From contig CM030931.1 in assembly GCA_018136815.1 (NCBI GenBank), positions 10,737,072 to 10,801,071 of the forward strand: DNA of 64,000 nucleotides. The letters run 5' to 3'. The translations under genes and the position numbers were made by a program. Shown piece after piece: positions 44,400-54,820 of the stretch (position 1 is its first letter; each line of letters begins with the position of its first letter). The DNA comes from Isochrysis galbana. Taxonomy: Eukaryota; Haptophyta; Isochrysidales; Isochrysidaceae. Below the pieces are notes generated by a model. That model had not been told where the DNA came from, did no database searches, and was given only the letters and a program-made list of their open reading frames with translations.

Positions 44400-45270
44400 G
44401 TCCGAGTCTCCATCCGGCCTTCCATCACCATCACTTCCTCCTCCCCAGCCTCTGAGGCCGAGTCGCTGAAGGCCTCCGCGCGAAGTCGCCGCATTGCTTG
44501 CGCGAGCGAAGGGAAAGGGAAAGGAGGGGGCGGGTGGGGGGGGGGGGGGAGCCGAAAAAAACCTGCACCTACCACCTTAAGGTGGTTCTTAAGATTTTCT
44601 AACTCTGGCGCGAGACGGCAGGTGGCGGGTGGCGGGCGCTCTGGCTGCCCGCCTGCCCGCCTCTTCCCTCACGACGTGCATGTCGCCCATGTGGGACCTT
44701 CGGAGTCTCTGCCCGCTCTACGCTCTACATCCCCATGCAGTGGGTCCTCCAGTCCTCCACTCCATCTCGCGCCCCGCCCTCATCGAGCGTGGTTTATGCT
44801 CGGTGAGTGGTGGTATGCTTTCGCAGCTTCGCCCTCGACCCCGTGGTACCGCTCCGACGCGCTACCACCCGAAGCCCTTGAGGCATCGCCCTTTGTTCAC
44901 TGCCGCTCTGAGGCCCTCGTTCGGATGCCGACATCGCTCCGCTCTCTAGTAGACTTTGTTGTCACCTCCGGTGAGTTCTGACCGTCTCGCCCCTCGTTTC
45001 GTTGGTTCTACGCTCGTTTTCGTTATCTCCGTCGCTACTCCGTCGGGCTGTCCGGTTCCCCCGCGATCGCCGAATTTTCCCCCCGCGGTCGCCGAATGGT
45101 TTCCCCCGCGCGGAGCTCTCTTGATTTCTGTCCGCAAGCCATCATCTTGCCCACGAAAATCGTCTAGCAAAATCACTGACTTGACTCCTCCAAGCCCAAG
45201 CGTTTGTAATAGGGCCAACCGTGTAATAGTTGGGCGTCCGCCACACCGCCTAAACCCTCAGGTAAAACTC
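44400..45270. other. Flank of the transposase, nothing recognised
   Basis: A G-run near 44535 and a palindrome CTTAAGGTGGTTCTTAAG near 44577 are followed by GC-rich sequence. A 271-codon plus-strand frame overlaps the transposase antisense. Confidence 0.35.
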
Positions 45271-45297
45271 TCGTAAAAGAGAGAAGAGGGCGGGCAC

Positions 45298-45553
45298 TTG
45301 ACACAACAATCAATATCCTGGGGGCTTTTGCGCCCTCCAACCAACAACCAACACCTACACAAAAATCCTACGCGGAAGCGGCGACGAGATTAAGAGTAGC
45401 AGAAGCCACCACCAACTATGTAGATCTTTTGAAAAAGAAAATGGTAGCCTCTCCCCCGGCTCCGGAAGAGCACGAGTTAGCCCCCCAGGAGGATCCGGAC
45501 GCACACGACATAGGCGAAATGCTAGTGGACAAAGAACACAACTACTACTACTA
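45298..45553 (+). mobile_element. LINE ORF1 fragment (ILGAFAPSNQQ...KSYAEAA)
   Basis: The frame reads INILGAFAPSNQQPTPTQKS and YAEAATRLRVAEATTNYVDL and ends EHNYYY and a stop at 45553. The same ILGAFAPSNQQ and KSYAEAA are read on the minus strand at 54841-55113. Just upstream, AACTCTCGTAAAAGAGAG resembles AACTCCTGTAAAAGGGAG at 42085. Confidence 0.5.
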
Positions 45554-45559
45554 GCCCGG

Positions 45560-45948
45560 TCACTCGCTAGGGGGGTGCGAAGGGCACCATCTGTAATGGG
45601 CAAACGAAGGCCTAAATAAGCTCCCTATAGGTTCCGGTATGGGAGATCAGCAAAAAAAACCGGGGGTCTTCCGGCAAAATTTTCGAAAAATACCCGATTT
45701 CAGGCCTCTGACGGCCGTGCGGAAATATATGTCAGGCCCCCCTCCGGTATTATTTTACCGATGGCCTTCATGCGCGCCTCTCGCAGCGAAACACGAAACC
45801 ATGGGCATCGGCAGCTGACCCGGACCAAAGATCCTGGTTCTATACACACAGCAATATATTTTCACTATGTTTTTATGGACTTGAACGCGTACGTAAGTAT
45901 CGCAAAAACTAAAGACGCTAACCGCTAAAAACACCAAGGGCTCGAGAA
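45560..45948. other. Intergenic, nothing recognised
   Basis: Lower-GC sequence with no protein-like frame, between the LINE fragment and the satellite array. Confidence 0.35.
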
Positions 45949-46440
45949 CCCAACTTCGACCCGCGACCGGGGGCGCCACGAGGCCGTTCGAGTCACCGCT
46001 CACCATATGGATGCCGCTACCAGCACCAAAGTGCGGTATGCCGCCCTCACAGCCACGCCAATCGCGCCCGCCGCCCCCGCGCACTGCGTCGAAATCGGCC
46101 GCCTGCGGCCCCCGGTGATGACGTCGTCACGCCTCAAGACGCGCCCTGAGTGCCCAACTTCGACCCGCGACCGGGGGCGCCACGAGGCCGTTCGAGTCAC
46201 CGCTCGCCAAATGGATGCCGCTACCAGCACCAAAGTGCGGTATGCCGCCCTCACAGCCACGCCAATCGCGCCCGCCGCCCCCGCGCACTGCGTCGAAATC
46301 GGCCGCTTGAGGCCCCCGGTGATGACGTCGTCACGCCCCAAGACGCGCCATGAGTGCCCAACTTCGACCCGCGACCGGGGGCGCCACGAGGCCGTTCGAG
46401 TCACCGCTCACCATATGGATGCCGCTACCAGCACCAAAGT
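45949..46440 (+). repeat. 204-bp satellite array, about 2.4 copies
   Basis: CCCAACTTCGACCCGCGACC starts units at 45949, 46153 and 46357, exactly 204 bases apart. The blocks ACGCCAATCGCGC and GTCGAAATCGGCCG are shared, in the same order, with the 205-base array at 25322-26024. The array ends where the 46440-46672 repeat begins. Confidence 0.9.
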
Positions 46441-46672
46441 CCCTTGCGTTGTTTTACCCGAAAGGGGTTTCCCCCCAGCGTGGCCTCGAGGAGAGGGTGT
46501 GCTGGGGTGCGTAGGGTCGGTGCTTGCACTGGGGGGAGGACAAATATCGAGGGGAGGGGGCAATGCCCCCCCCCCGGTACCACTCGGACACCTGGCTCGC
46601 CAGGCATGGCGGGAGTCCGGGGCTGAAAAGTTGTGTCCAATTAGCTAGTGGGGTTGGCTAGGATATAACATT
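46440..46672 (-). repeat. 250-bp dispersed repeat, copy 2
   Basis: This stretch is inverted relative to 14990-15240: TTTTACCCGAAAGGGGTTTC at the left and TAGTGGGGTTGGCTAGGATA at the right. Confidence 0.7.
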
Positions 46673-46699
46673 TTAATTTTATTATTTATATGGGGGCAG

Positions 46700-46893
46700 T
46701 TACCAAAAAAATAACCAAACCTCAGGTTCCAGCCTCTAAGTAAGAGGGTTGTTCGTTGTTCGGAGGGGGGAGGCGGCTGGCGGGGCAGGTAGAGGGATAG
46801 GCCGTGTATAGGGGGGGGACCCTGCGGAATCCTTGGACACCCAGGGAAGGTCGAAAATAGTGGTGAAAAAGAGTGAGAGTGAGTGACCGGCCT
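46700..46893 (+). repeat. Two dispersed repeat ends
   Basis: 46703-46735 (AACCAAACCTCAGGTTCCAG) matches 12393-12425. 46850-46893 (AATAGTGGTGAAAAAGAGTG with GAGTGAGTGACCGG) matches 53455-53500 and 61680-61722. They may be parts of one element. Confidence 0.5.
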
Positions 46894-47480
46894 AATTATT
46901 GTTATTATCGCCGCATTGCGCCTTGCGCCTTGCGCATTGCCCGTCGAGTTATTTGTGTATAGGTTTAGGTCGCGTTCCGTCGAAAGAGGACCACGCGATC
47001 GTTTTATTTTCACATCTCATCCAGAAGTATGCTTAGAAACAGTGTTTACTGATTTTGATGTCCCCGGTTTACACGGCGAAGATAGGGGAAGGCGCGCAAT
47101 CATTTGAACCGCCAGACAGACAGACGGACCGTTGAGATCGTGCCGTAGAAACGTAGAAACCGCTTAGGCTCGCGCTCTAACGCTTTAGCTTTTAAAGTTG
47201 AGAGTAGCGAGAGTGACCCCCGTGGGATTCCGTGAAGGACCGTGTGGGGCCGCCTGTGGGCGCGCGCACCCTATCTTCCCTGGGTGTCCAAGAGAGAGGC
47301 AGGAGAGAGGGGCAAGAGAGGCAGGCAAGAGCGTGGGCTAGGAGCGATTCAAGGCGCTGGCGTCAGGGTCCAGCCAGTGCGCACGACCGTGCACAGTGTG
47401 ATGCTGACTGAGCAGCACTCCAAGTTGACCAATGAGGGAGGCAGAATGGTCGCTCGCTTCTTGCTTCCTCTTCTGGTTCA
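46894..47480. other. Intergenic, nothing recognised
   Basis: Short frames only. The sequence becomes G-rich after 47500. Confidence 0.3.
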
Positions 47481-47734
47481 TTGACAACTCTATCAAGGTG
47501 GGCGCGCGAGGAAAGGGGGGGGGTGAGGAGAAGGAGGGGAGAGGGGAGGGGGTTGGGTGGGCGGGCGGGAGGATGGGGGGGCGGGAGGCAGGGGGGCAGG
47601 GGGGCAGGAGGGTGGAGGGGGCGGGAGGGGGGGGGGCGGAGAGTGGGGGCGGAGGGGGTTCAAGGGGGCGGGGGACGAAAGGCCGGAAGGGGGGGGGGGG
47701 AGGGTAGGGTGGGGGGGGGGGGGGGGGGGGGGTT

Positions 47735-48495
47735 GGAGTGGAGTGGATGAGGGAAGCTGGGGAGGAGGTGGGGGTGGGGCCTGGAGGGCAGAGGGGCAGG
47801 GATGCGCAGGGCGCGCAGGGAAGAGGGCCTGCGCGCGGCCGGAGAGGAGGGGGGTTGGTGGTGCAAGGGGCAAAGGGTAGGGGCGGCGGCTTGAGCTGGG
47901 TGAAGAGGGCGAGAGGAGCAACGTGGATGGCTCACGGCCTTCACGGCCCCCGCTCCCGTTCTCAGGCGGCGCTTCAGACGGCGATGCTCACAGGAGTGCG
48001 CAGTCAGAGCGCTCCAGAGCCAGCTTGCTCTGTCGCATCACACGAGGCCACTGCAGCTGGGCCAGCCGCTGCTGACACCCGACGAGACGCTCGGAGGTTA
48101 CTATGGCCCGCAGGTCAAGGTTGTCTTGCGCGATGGCGATAGCGAGCCCACCAACTTGACCAGCTCGAGAGGTTGACCACCTGGGACGACAAGCGCTCGG
48201 GACCCGTCAAGTACCCCCACTGACGAGCTGATGCTTCTTCCTGAGCTCCAGTCCCGCGCGGTGAAGCTAGTACCCCCGCAGGTTCCCCCTTCACCCACCC
48301 CAAGCCCCTCCCCACCCCCACCCCTTGCTCCTTGCACCACCAAGCCCCCCCACCCCACCCCCCGCCCGCCCGCCCGGCCACGCGCACGCCCTCTTCCCCT
48401 GCGCGCCCTGGGCACCCCTGCCTACCTGCCCTCCCGGCCCCATCCCCTCCTCCTCCCCAACCTCCCTGATCCACTCCCCCCCGCCCCCCTTTAGC
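47735..48495. repeat. Long imperfect inverted repeat with G-rich and C-rich arms
   Basis: The arms are 47735-47905 (G-rich) and 48285-48495 (C-rich), about 380 bases apart. The left reads GGCGCGCAGGGAAGAGGGC and TTGGTGGTGCAAGGGGCAAA. The right gives the complement of the same order. The right arm starts CAG/GTTCCCCC and ends TTTAGCAG, so it has the shape of an intron. Confidence 0.65.
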
Positions 48496-51400
48496 AGCCC
48501 GAGGCGACGCTGATGCTCAGATCGAGCGCAAACCAGCCGGCCAGGTGGGTCATTAGCCGGCGTACCGCTCAGCCGGTCAATAAAAGGCGTCACGCCGCGG
48601 CTGGCCCGGTCGAGCTCTGTGTGGAGCAGCCGCTGGACGAGTTCGTGACGAGGGGCAACACATGCTCATGCGACGCGCTCGATGAGAATCACGAGGTCAG
48701 TCTCTCGATGCATTCCGGCAACGAGATGGCCGGTCCGTGGTCTCTACCCACCACCCCTGTGGGTGGCGTCAACGCCGTTGCGTACACGCGAGCTTCGCGT
48801 GGGTCTTGGCGCGCTCGATCCCAAGGCGCGCGGTCAGGCGGTCTGGCAATTTGCAATTGGCGCGCTCCAAGGGTCGGCCATTTGGGGCACCGCCGGCTCC
48901 TCGGAGATGCCCGAGGAGCTGCTGCGCGTGGCCGGTGGCACTCAGCTCGCGGAGCTAGCCACGACCCCCTTATCTCTGCGGCACGGTTAACCGCAAGGAG
49001 CGAGAGCTGCCTGTCCTCGCAAGTCATCCGGACGTGGGAGCGCTTCGCCTCGCTCGTCTTCGTGGTGCGCGACGTCGAAGGGAATGCGGTGCCCGTCGAG
49101 CCGCTGTCGACGCCTAAATGCGCAGGCGCCTATCCCGGTGACGCACGCGCATTCCTTCCAGCGCGACGAGAGAGAGGCACTGGCTTGCGCTGGTCGCTGC
49201 AGGACGTGCGCCTAATGGCCAACCGTGCGGCGCATGCCAGCGCCGGCGGCACCAAAGACAACCGCACACTCAGCCACAGGCTGCGAGACGCCCGTCGGCA
49301 AAACGGCGGACGGGACGTCTCACACTCTGCATTGCTCGCCGCTCGAGCTTCGCACGCGCTTGCAGGGCGACTTTGTGGTGGACATCATGGAAATGCGACG
49401 CACCCATTGCGGCGACGGTCAGATTCAGGCTGCATACCTTCAAGCTTCATCTGCGGCTGGAGGATGGCACTGAGTAATGCGACGATGAGGTGCGGGCTCA
49501 CACCGTGTCAGACCTTCGCAGAATACTCTCGGAGGGCACGGGAAACTACCCCGCTGACTTCGAACATCGAGACCTTCTCGCAAAAGAGTTCGTGGCGTGC
49601 ACCCTGACCACGCCCGACGGCAGCGAGCGGGCCCTCAACCAGATCAAGGGCACGGCGATGTTTTGTTTGGCCCAGGAGTCGGACCAGCTCGTCTTGGCGG
49701 GCAAATGCACCTGCACGGCGGCGTACACTGAGCGTCCAGCGCGTGTGCTTGCCGCAAGATCGAGAAGATGGCTTTCTCGCTAGAAGTAGGCCGCCAGGGC
49801 GCCGCCGCTATCGTGCCTCTCGGGAAACAAATACACATGCGGGAGGGAGCTCTTTGGAAAACTCGAGGCTCGCCTCCTCGACTGCCTCGGCGATTCGACG
49901 CTTTCGAGCGGTGTCTTGTGCGGTGCCTCGTTCGTTGCCGCGCTCGAGTCGGCGGCCGCGGATGAGCCGCATCCCGCAATCACCCCGTCTAGCGCGGAGG
50001 GCGGAGTGGAGGGCGCGCTTCCCGTCATCGAGGGGTCGGCATCGAGGGGTCGGCGAGCGCCATCGTAGATGCCAAGAGCGCTACAGTTAGCATCAGGCCC
50101 GTCGCGATCCGTGCAGGATACGGCCGTGGCCATCGGTTCCTGCGGGTGGTTTTCGAGCCCGTACTGTCGCTCAACCACGAAGGGGCATCGGCCGACGGAG
50201 GGCACGAGAGTCATGCGGAGCTAAGGTCGATCACCCTTCCCGGCAAGCTGGCGTTCGACTTTATCGACACGCATTCACTCGACTTGGAAATGGCGATGGT
50301 GAAAGCGCAGCATCGCAGCGAGCGCGCTACAGGGAGTGGGAGACTGCGATTCGCTTGGGCTGCCCAATGGCAAGCTTGTCAAGCGTCAGGCGGACGGTGC
50401 ATGCCGTTTCATCAAGAAGTGTGTGGAGCAGCTGCGCAAGAACTACACGACCCAGGCAAATTGGACTGCATGTCATGCGAGGGGGGACCTCGTGAGGGGC
50501 ATGTCCACGGTGCTGGTGGCCGATCCGCTTCTAGTGGAGCGGCTGCGGGCGTTAATCTTGGAAGTGAAGGATATCACAAGCATGAACCGTGAGCAGCTTC
50601 TTCACCCTAGCCTTCCGCAGAGTGTGAACGTGCTAGCCAGCCTCCTAGAGCAACTGCGCAAGCAGCTGGATTCGCAAATCAACGTCGCGGACTCCGTGCA
50701 TGGACTGAGTCGTCGCGAGTTTCAGGTGCTAGAAGACTACCGCAGTGTGAGCGAGGACCACCGAAACGAGTGCTACGGCCCGCTTGCCGACTTTTTCGTC
50801 GTCTCCTATATTGGGGCAGGACCGGGCAGGATTGCTACCATACTGAGCGTGATTGCAGGCCATTCTAAGCTGACCCGTATCGTGGTCAACGACACCGCTT
50901 TCACCGGGCTATGTGATCACGCAAGGAGCCACCGTGCGGCATTAAGCATTCAGCTCCTTGAGTGGTCGAGCATGACAATCTTCGCTATGAGCGCATGGCC
51001 TGGCAACTCGCCTGTCCGCACCCGAAGCTTCCACGTTATGTGCAGCCCGCGGTCGCCCACCTACTGCACTTTCTCTTTGGTGATGGCTTCATTGTTCAAC
51101 AACGAGCCGGAGGCCACGTGTTTGAGCCGGGAGACCAAAGGAAGCCATCGTTTGGTTGCCCTCGACGGCTTCCAGGTGTTCAAGGGCTGCGTCTCCGACA
51201 AGCCCAATGATCGTGTGGCCACCGAACCCAGTCCGGACCGCGCCCGCTTTGCTGTTGACACGAGCTATTGGCCCGCTCGTCCACCTCGCAATGCAGGTGC
51301 GTCACGCTACCCACGCGGCGCAGTGCGCTACCGTTGTATATCAACGCCAACTCTCGCCCCAGACCCACCTTCAAGAGGCTCCCGCAGGAACGGGTGGACC

Positions 51401-51530
51401 GCGGGGGGGCGCGCCCTTCTCTCGCGCGAGATGCGCGTCTCACGCTGCCGATGGAGCCCCCAGAGCTCCCCATACCCTCTCGGCGCTCACCGCCCGCGCT
51501 CACGCCGCTCGAAGCGGTGAGAACTGAGGC
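48060..51530 (+). pseudogene. SMC-hinge-like protein (SMCHD1/DMS3 type?), degenerate
   Basis: Protein-like pieces run through this region in changing frames. Early ones look like beta-sandwich repeats: GGYYGPQVKVVLRDGDSEPT near 48100, FASLVFVVRDVEGNAVPVEP near 49045, and FVACTLTTPDGSERALNQIK near 49600. From 50340 a long frame is helical (QLRKQLDSQINVADSVHGLS) and then hinge-like: LADFFVVSYIGAGPGRIATI, LTRIVVNDTAFTGLCDHA. A shift near 50960 leads to VAHLLHFLFGDGFIVQ, and another near 51100 to CLSRETKGSHRLVALDGFQV with FKGCVSDKPND. The order FGD, KGxHRLVxLDG, FKGG/C is that of SMC hinges. Proteins such as SMCHD1 and DMS3 use hinges in gene silencing. Repeated frame changes argue for a decaying host gene, though unmodelled introns explain some. 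Confidence 0.45.
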
Positions 51531-51539
51531 CGTATGGCC

Positions 51540-51995
51540 TATGCGCTTCTAGCGTGACGGCTCTGATCGCATGGGGCCGTTGCAATGCAGCCCTCGGCAG
51601 TCAGAGCGCGCGCTGAGCTGAGGGTGAGCAGCGAGGATGAGGATGGGAGGGGGAGCCAGAGGGGGAGGGTTGTCATGATGAGAGGGGAGGGGCAGGAGAG
51701 AGAGTGAGCAGCTGAGCAACGGCAATAGTGACATTGAGAGATCAAGGGAGAGGGAGAGGCAGAGCAATGGTGAGAGGGAGAGGAACAACCCAATACCCAC
51801 TATCATCACTAACAGCACCATTAAGGATTTTCTTGCAGATGGCTCAGTCTTTGTTGCACTGGATGTGGGTGGTAGTGTTCCTTAGCATTTGGACAATGTG
51901 CAGTGTGTGTTCTGCTGTTCCACTATGCTTGGAAAATTGGGAAATGAATTAATGCATCCTCTCAAGCATAGGGACCGAAATGTCCTTAAACTACC
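51540..51995. other. Intergenic, GA-rich in part
   Basis: From 51600 to 51790 the plus strand is rich in GAGAGG units. No protein-like frame is seen. Confidence 0.35.
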
Positions 51996-51999
51996 ACAG

Positions 52000-52160
52000 G
52001 ATGCATGATGCGTTACGTGTAACTCTCTTTATGAGAGACCGTGCCTTGCATACCTACAAGTTACCATCACCCACTGTTTTGAGGGGTGGGGCAGCCTTGC
52101 ACAAGATCCAACCTCATGATGCGTAATGTGTAACTCCCTCTGGGAGACCATGCCTTGAGT
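52000..52160 (+). repeat. 105-bp direct duplication
   Basis: ATGATGCGTTACGTGTAACT near 52007 and ATGATGCGTAATGTGTAACT near 52115 each lead into TC...GAGACCRTGCCTTG. Confidence 0.6.
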
Positions 52161-52369
52161 GTTGAGACCAAGGCTGCCCACTCACCCTTCTTTTTCTCAA
52201 CTGTTCCTCAAGCACCCTCCTCAGCCGCGAGCCCCACAAGGAGCATGTGTGCCCCCCCAAGCTTAGGTGGGGGGGGGCACCCGCCACTGCAGAAGACAAG
52301 TTTCATTGGCTCGGATGGAGAGCTAGATGATGTGTTAGCCCCTAGTGGGCTCCTAGCCCCTGAGCTCCC

Positions 52370-52495
52370 CCCCCCCCCCCCCGCGCGCGTGGGGGGGGGG
52401 GAGATAATCGATAAAGGATGGAATCTAGAATTCCCCCCCTGGAGCTCCCCTATGTATGGCCTAGGGGGGGGGAATCCATAATCGATAAAAAAACC
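52370..52495. repeat. C-run/G-run hairpin with duplicated ATAATCGATAAA
   Basis: A run of C's, CGCGCGCG and a run of G's form a hairpin, followed by ATAATCGATAAAGG. ATAATCGATAAAAA follows a second G-run about 75 bases later. Confidence 0.5.
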
Positions 52496-52584
52496 ATTTA
52501 ATATTCTCGCCTCACTCGTGGCACTGGGTCACTTTACTCGTAGCCACGCCCCCTTCCCTTCCTCACCCTCATTTCCCGCCTTGT

Positions 52585-52680
52585 AGGGTGGTCAAACAGG
52601 GGCTTTTTAACCATTAGTAAGGGCCGGGCTGCATTTTTTGATTTTTGACCGTGGCGCGATGCCCAATAAAAAACCTCTGG
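52585..52680 (+). repeat. TA-flanked repeat end GGGTGGTCAAACAGGGG
   Basis: After GTA the stretch reads GGGTGGTCAAACAGGGGCTT, then GGGCTGCATTTTTTGA and ACCGTGGCGCGATGCCCAAT. The inverted copy at 61603-61677 is interrupted by a LINE end exactly at the GGGCATCGCG block. Confidence 0.65.
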
Positions 52681-52914
52681 GGGCTACCTGACGCGACGAA
52701 AATCTTCGCCAAGAAATGGTGCGATCCGCCCCCCCTCTCGCCCCCTCCGTCACGCGCGCTCACGCTCTACCCGTAAAGAATTGGCGGTCGCGCCCGCGGG
52801 GGGATCGGTTCCTTTATATCTACCGATTGGCGTGACTGTGCGGCTGGCCCCTGTGTATTTGGTGTCTGGCGGGCCTCCTCATCCGGGTGGATCGTCAAAC
52901 CGCCTTGCGGTTTC

Positions 52915-52985
52915 ATCAGTACTGATATCAGTTCTGAGACCTCAGTATTAGTGGGGGGGGGGGGCTGATAGCTGATAGTCGCGAC
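52915..52985. repeat. Fragment related to the hAT ends
   Basis: TCAGTACTGATATCAGTTCT and GGCTGATAGCTGATAG resemble the terminal region of the transposon at 46-2440. No transposase is near. Confidence 0.45.
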
Positions 52986-53195
52986 TGTCAGCTGTCAGCT
53001 GACAAAAAGCCAAAGTACTTTAAGGTTAGTAATAGACTTATATTAAAAGTTATAGTCGTAGAAAGTTATCGCCGCGCGCGGGAAAGGCTTGCGCATAACG
53101 GCGACCGGCGACCCCCCCTCCCCCTCCCCCCCCCCCACACCCCTCTCTCTCCAGCTCTCCAGCCACTCGGCCGCACTGATGTCGAGTGCCGGCTC

Positions 53196-53445
53196 TCAGG
53201 ACACCGCATAGTCCAAGTTGAAATTTTCTCCGTCATCGTCGAGAGTCACGTGGAAGTTTCGAGGGAAACGATGCCCCAAAGCAGACGTGTCCGTGTAAAC
53301 ATAGAAATGCCAGATCGGACGCTTGCCGGATTCAACTTTCGTGATTCCTTCTAGTGAAGTTTTGGCTCGCTGTTGGTTGCCCCTTAGCACGTGGAATCCC
53401 TCACGTTCGAGCGAGTTAGCCAAATGCCTAGTCTTGGTCTTATAA
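53196..53445 (-). pseudogene. Orphan coding fragment, unknown
   Basis: The minus strand reads LVKAYKTKTRHLANSLEREG, FHVLRGNQQRAKTSLEGITK, VESGKRPIWHFYVYTDTSAL, then HRFPRNFHVTLDDDGENFNL and a stop at 53196. Composition and order look like a true soluble protein's C-terminus. The open stretch begins near 53445 without an ATG and abuts a dispersed repeat at 53455, which seems to have cut it off. I do not recognise the family. Confidence 0.35.
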
Positions 53446-53454
53446 GCCTTGACC

Positions 53455-53500
53455 AGGTGAGAAATAGTTGTTCAAATGAGTGAGTGACCGGGCTACAGCT
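53455..53500 (+). repeat. GAGTGAGTGACCGGGCTACA repeat end
   Basis: GTGAGAAATAGTTGTTCAAA and GAGTGAGTGACCGGGCTACA match 61680-61722 and 46850-46893. Confidence 0.5.
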
Positions 53501-54820
53501 ACCTGAGCTAGCTGGATGAAAAAAGGGGTGTCTTCAGGCTGTCGCATTCATCCTAGATGATGCGATTTCCAGGCTCTTATTTCCAGGTCCTTCGCCGTGC
53601 GGCCACACGGTGAAGCTCAGGTACATCTAGGTTGGTAGGGTTCGTCCCTAGCGATCTAGAATTCGAGTTCTCGTTTCGTTCCTTCTAGCCTGTCTGTCAG
53701 GTCTAGATTCCAGGTTTCCTCCTTTCGGGCAATCTTGACTCAAAGGGGCCAGGTCGCCTGTTGCTCGCTGCGCGCTTGTCTCAGGCTCTCGGGTTACCTT
53801 GTGAAGGCTTGTTTAGCTTCTTGCAAGGCTTGTCGTTTCTTGTTGGGTTCCGGTTCTTTCTTTTGTCGTCCAAGCCTGTTCTTTGTAGGTTCTGCTTGGC
53901 CTGGTTAGGGTTTCGTTGCCTTCCCGCGTTTGGCGTTCGCGTTGGCGTTCGGAAATTTCCTCTCACATTCCCTAGGTCCGCTACCCTTGGCTTGTAGGTC
54001 CTTGTTTCTTTCTTCTCGGTCAAGGTGTTTGGCGAGCGAGTCGGTTGCTCTATCCGCTCGATATTTGCTTGGAGATCGGTGTAGGTTCGCTTCCTAGGTG
54101 AGGGAATCTTTCCCCTTGATGCAAGTTACATGCAAGCCCTTGGCCCCTTTGGTGTTTCTTCCCCTTGGTTGCTACTCAGGGTTGTTCGTTAGAAGCGTCT
54201 AGAAGGTTCACGCTCAACGGCAAGATTTCCTCTGTCGTGAAGATATCTCGTTGCGATCTATATCCGAAGTATCGCCGTGGTCGCGCGACATGACGCTCCC
54301 CTTCGGACTCTCCGCTACGTGGGAAGTTACAAGGGAGACACGCTCCGGCCGTCGCTGCGGAGTCTCTCTCTCTCTCTCGCTCTCTCTCTCCGTCTCTCGC
54401 GACGTGTTTGAGTTATCGGTGATCTGGGGTCGCGGTTGCTTGATAATTTGCTTGGTTTGGGTGAATGATTCCGGTGTGTTCGTGAGTCGGTGTATCCTGT
54501 TGTTCTTAGGTTCTTTGTCCGTCGTTGTTCGCTGCGTCGCTGCACTCAAGCAGCCTAGGCTCCCTCCCTGAGGGAAGAGTTCTTTGTAGGTCTAACAATC
54601 TCTTACAACCCCACACCCTAGGGCCGCTAGGAGCGCCTCGCCGCCCCACAGCCCTTCGTTCGCCGTTCGTTCCCAGTCCAGACACCCAAAGGGGATGCCC
54701 GACCCCATCCAGAATTTCATTCACCCGACTCCCGGCGGGGAGGAGGGCCAGAGCGCCGTGCTAACCGCCGGTGCCGCTCGCGACGGAGTGGCTCAGAGCC
54801 CTCTGGTAGCGCTCGACTCA
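53501..54820. other. Non-coding or decayed element sequence
   Basis: Thymine-rich, low-information sequence on the plus strand with a CT run near 54358-54400. It leads into the LINE ORF1 region and may be its continuation. No frame is convincing. Confidence 0.3.

Noticed and set aside
44166-44981. 271-codon plus-strand frame
   Set aside because: It is antisense to the AT-hook transposase and has no motif.
46000-46648. 213-codon frame across the 204-bp repeat
   Set aside because: Same reason: satellite translation without protein-like content.
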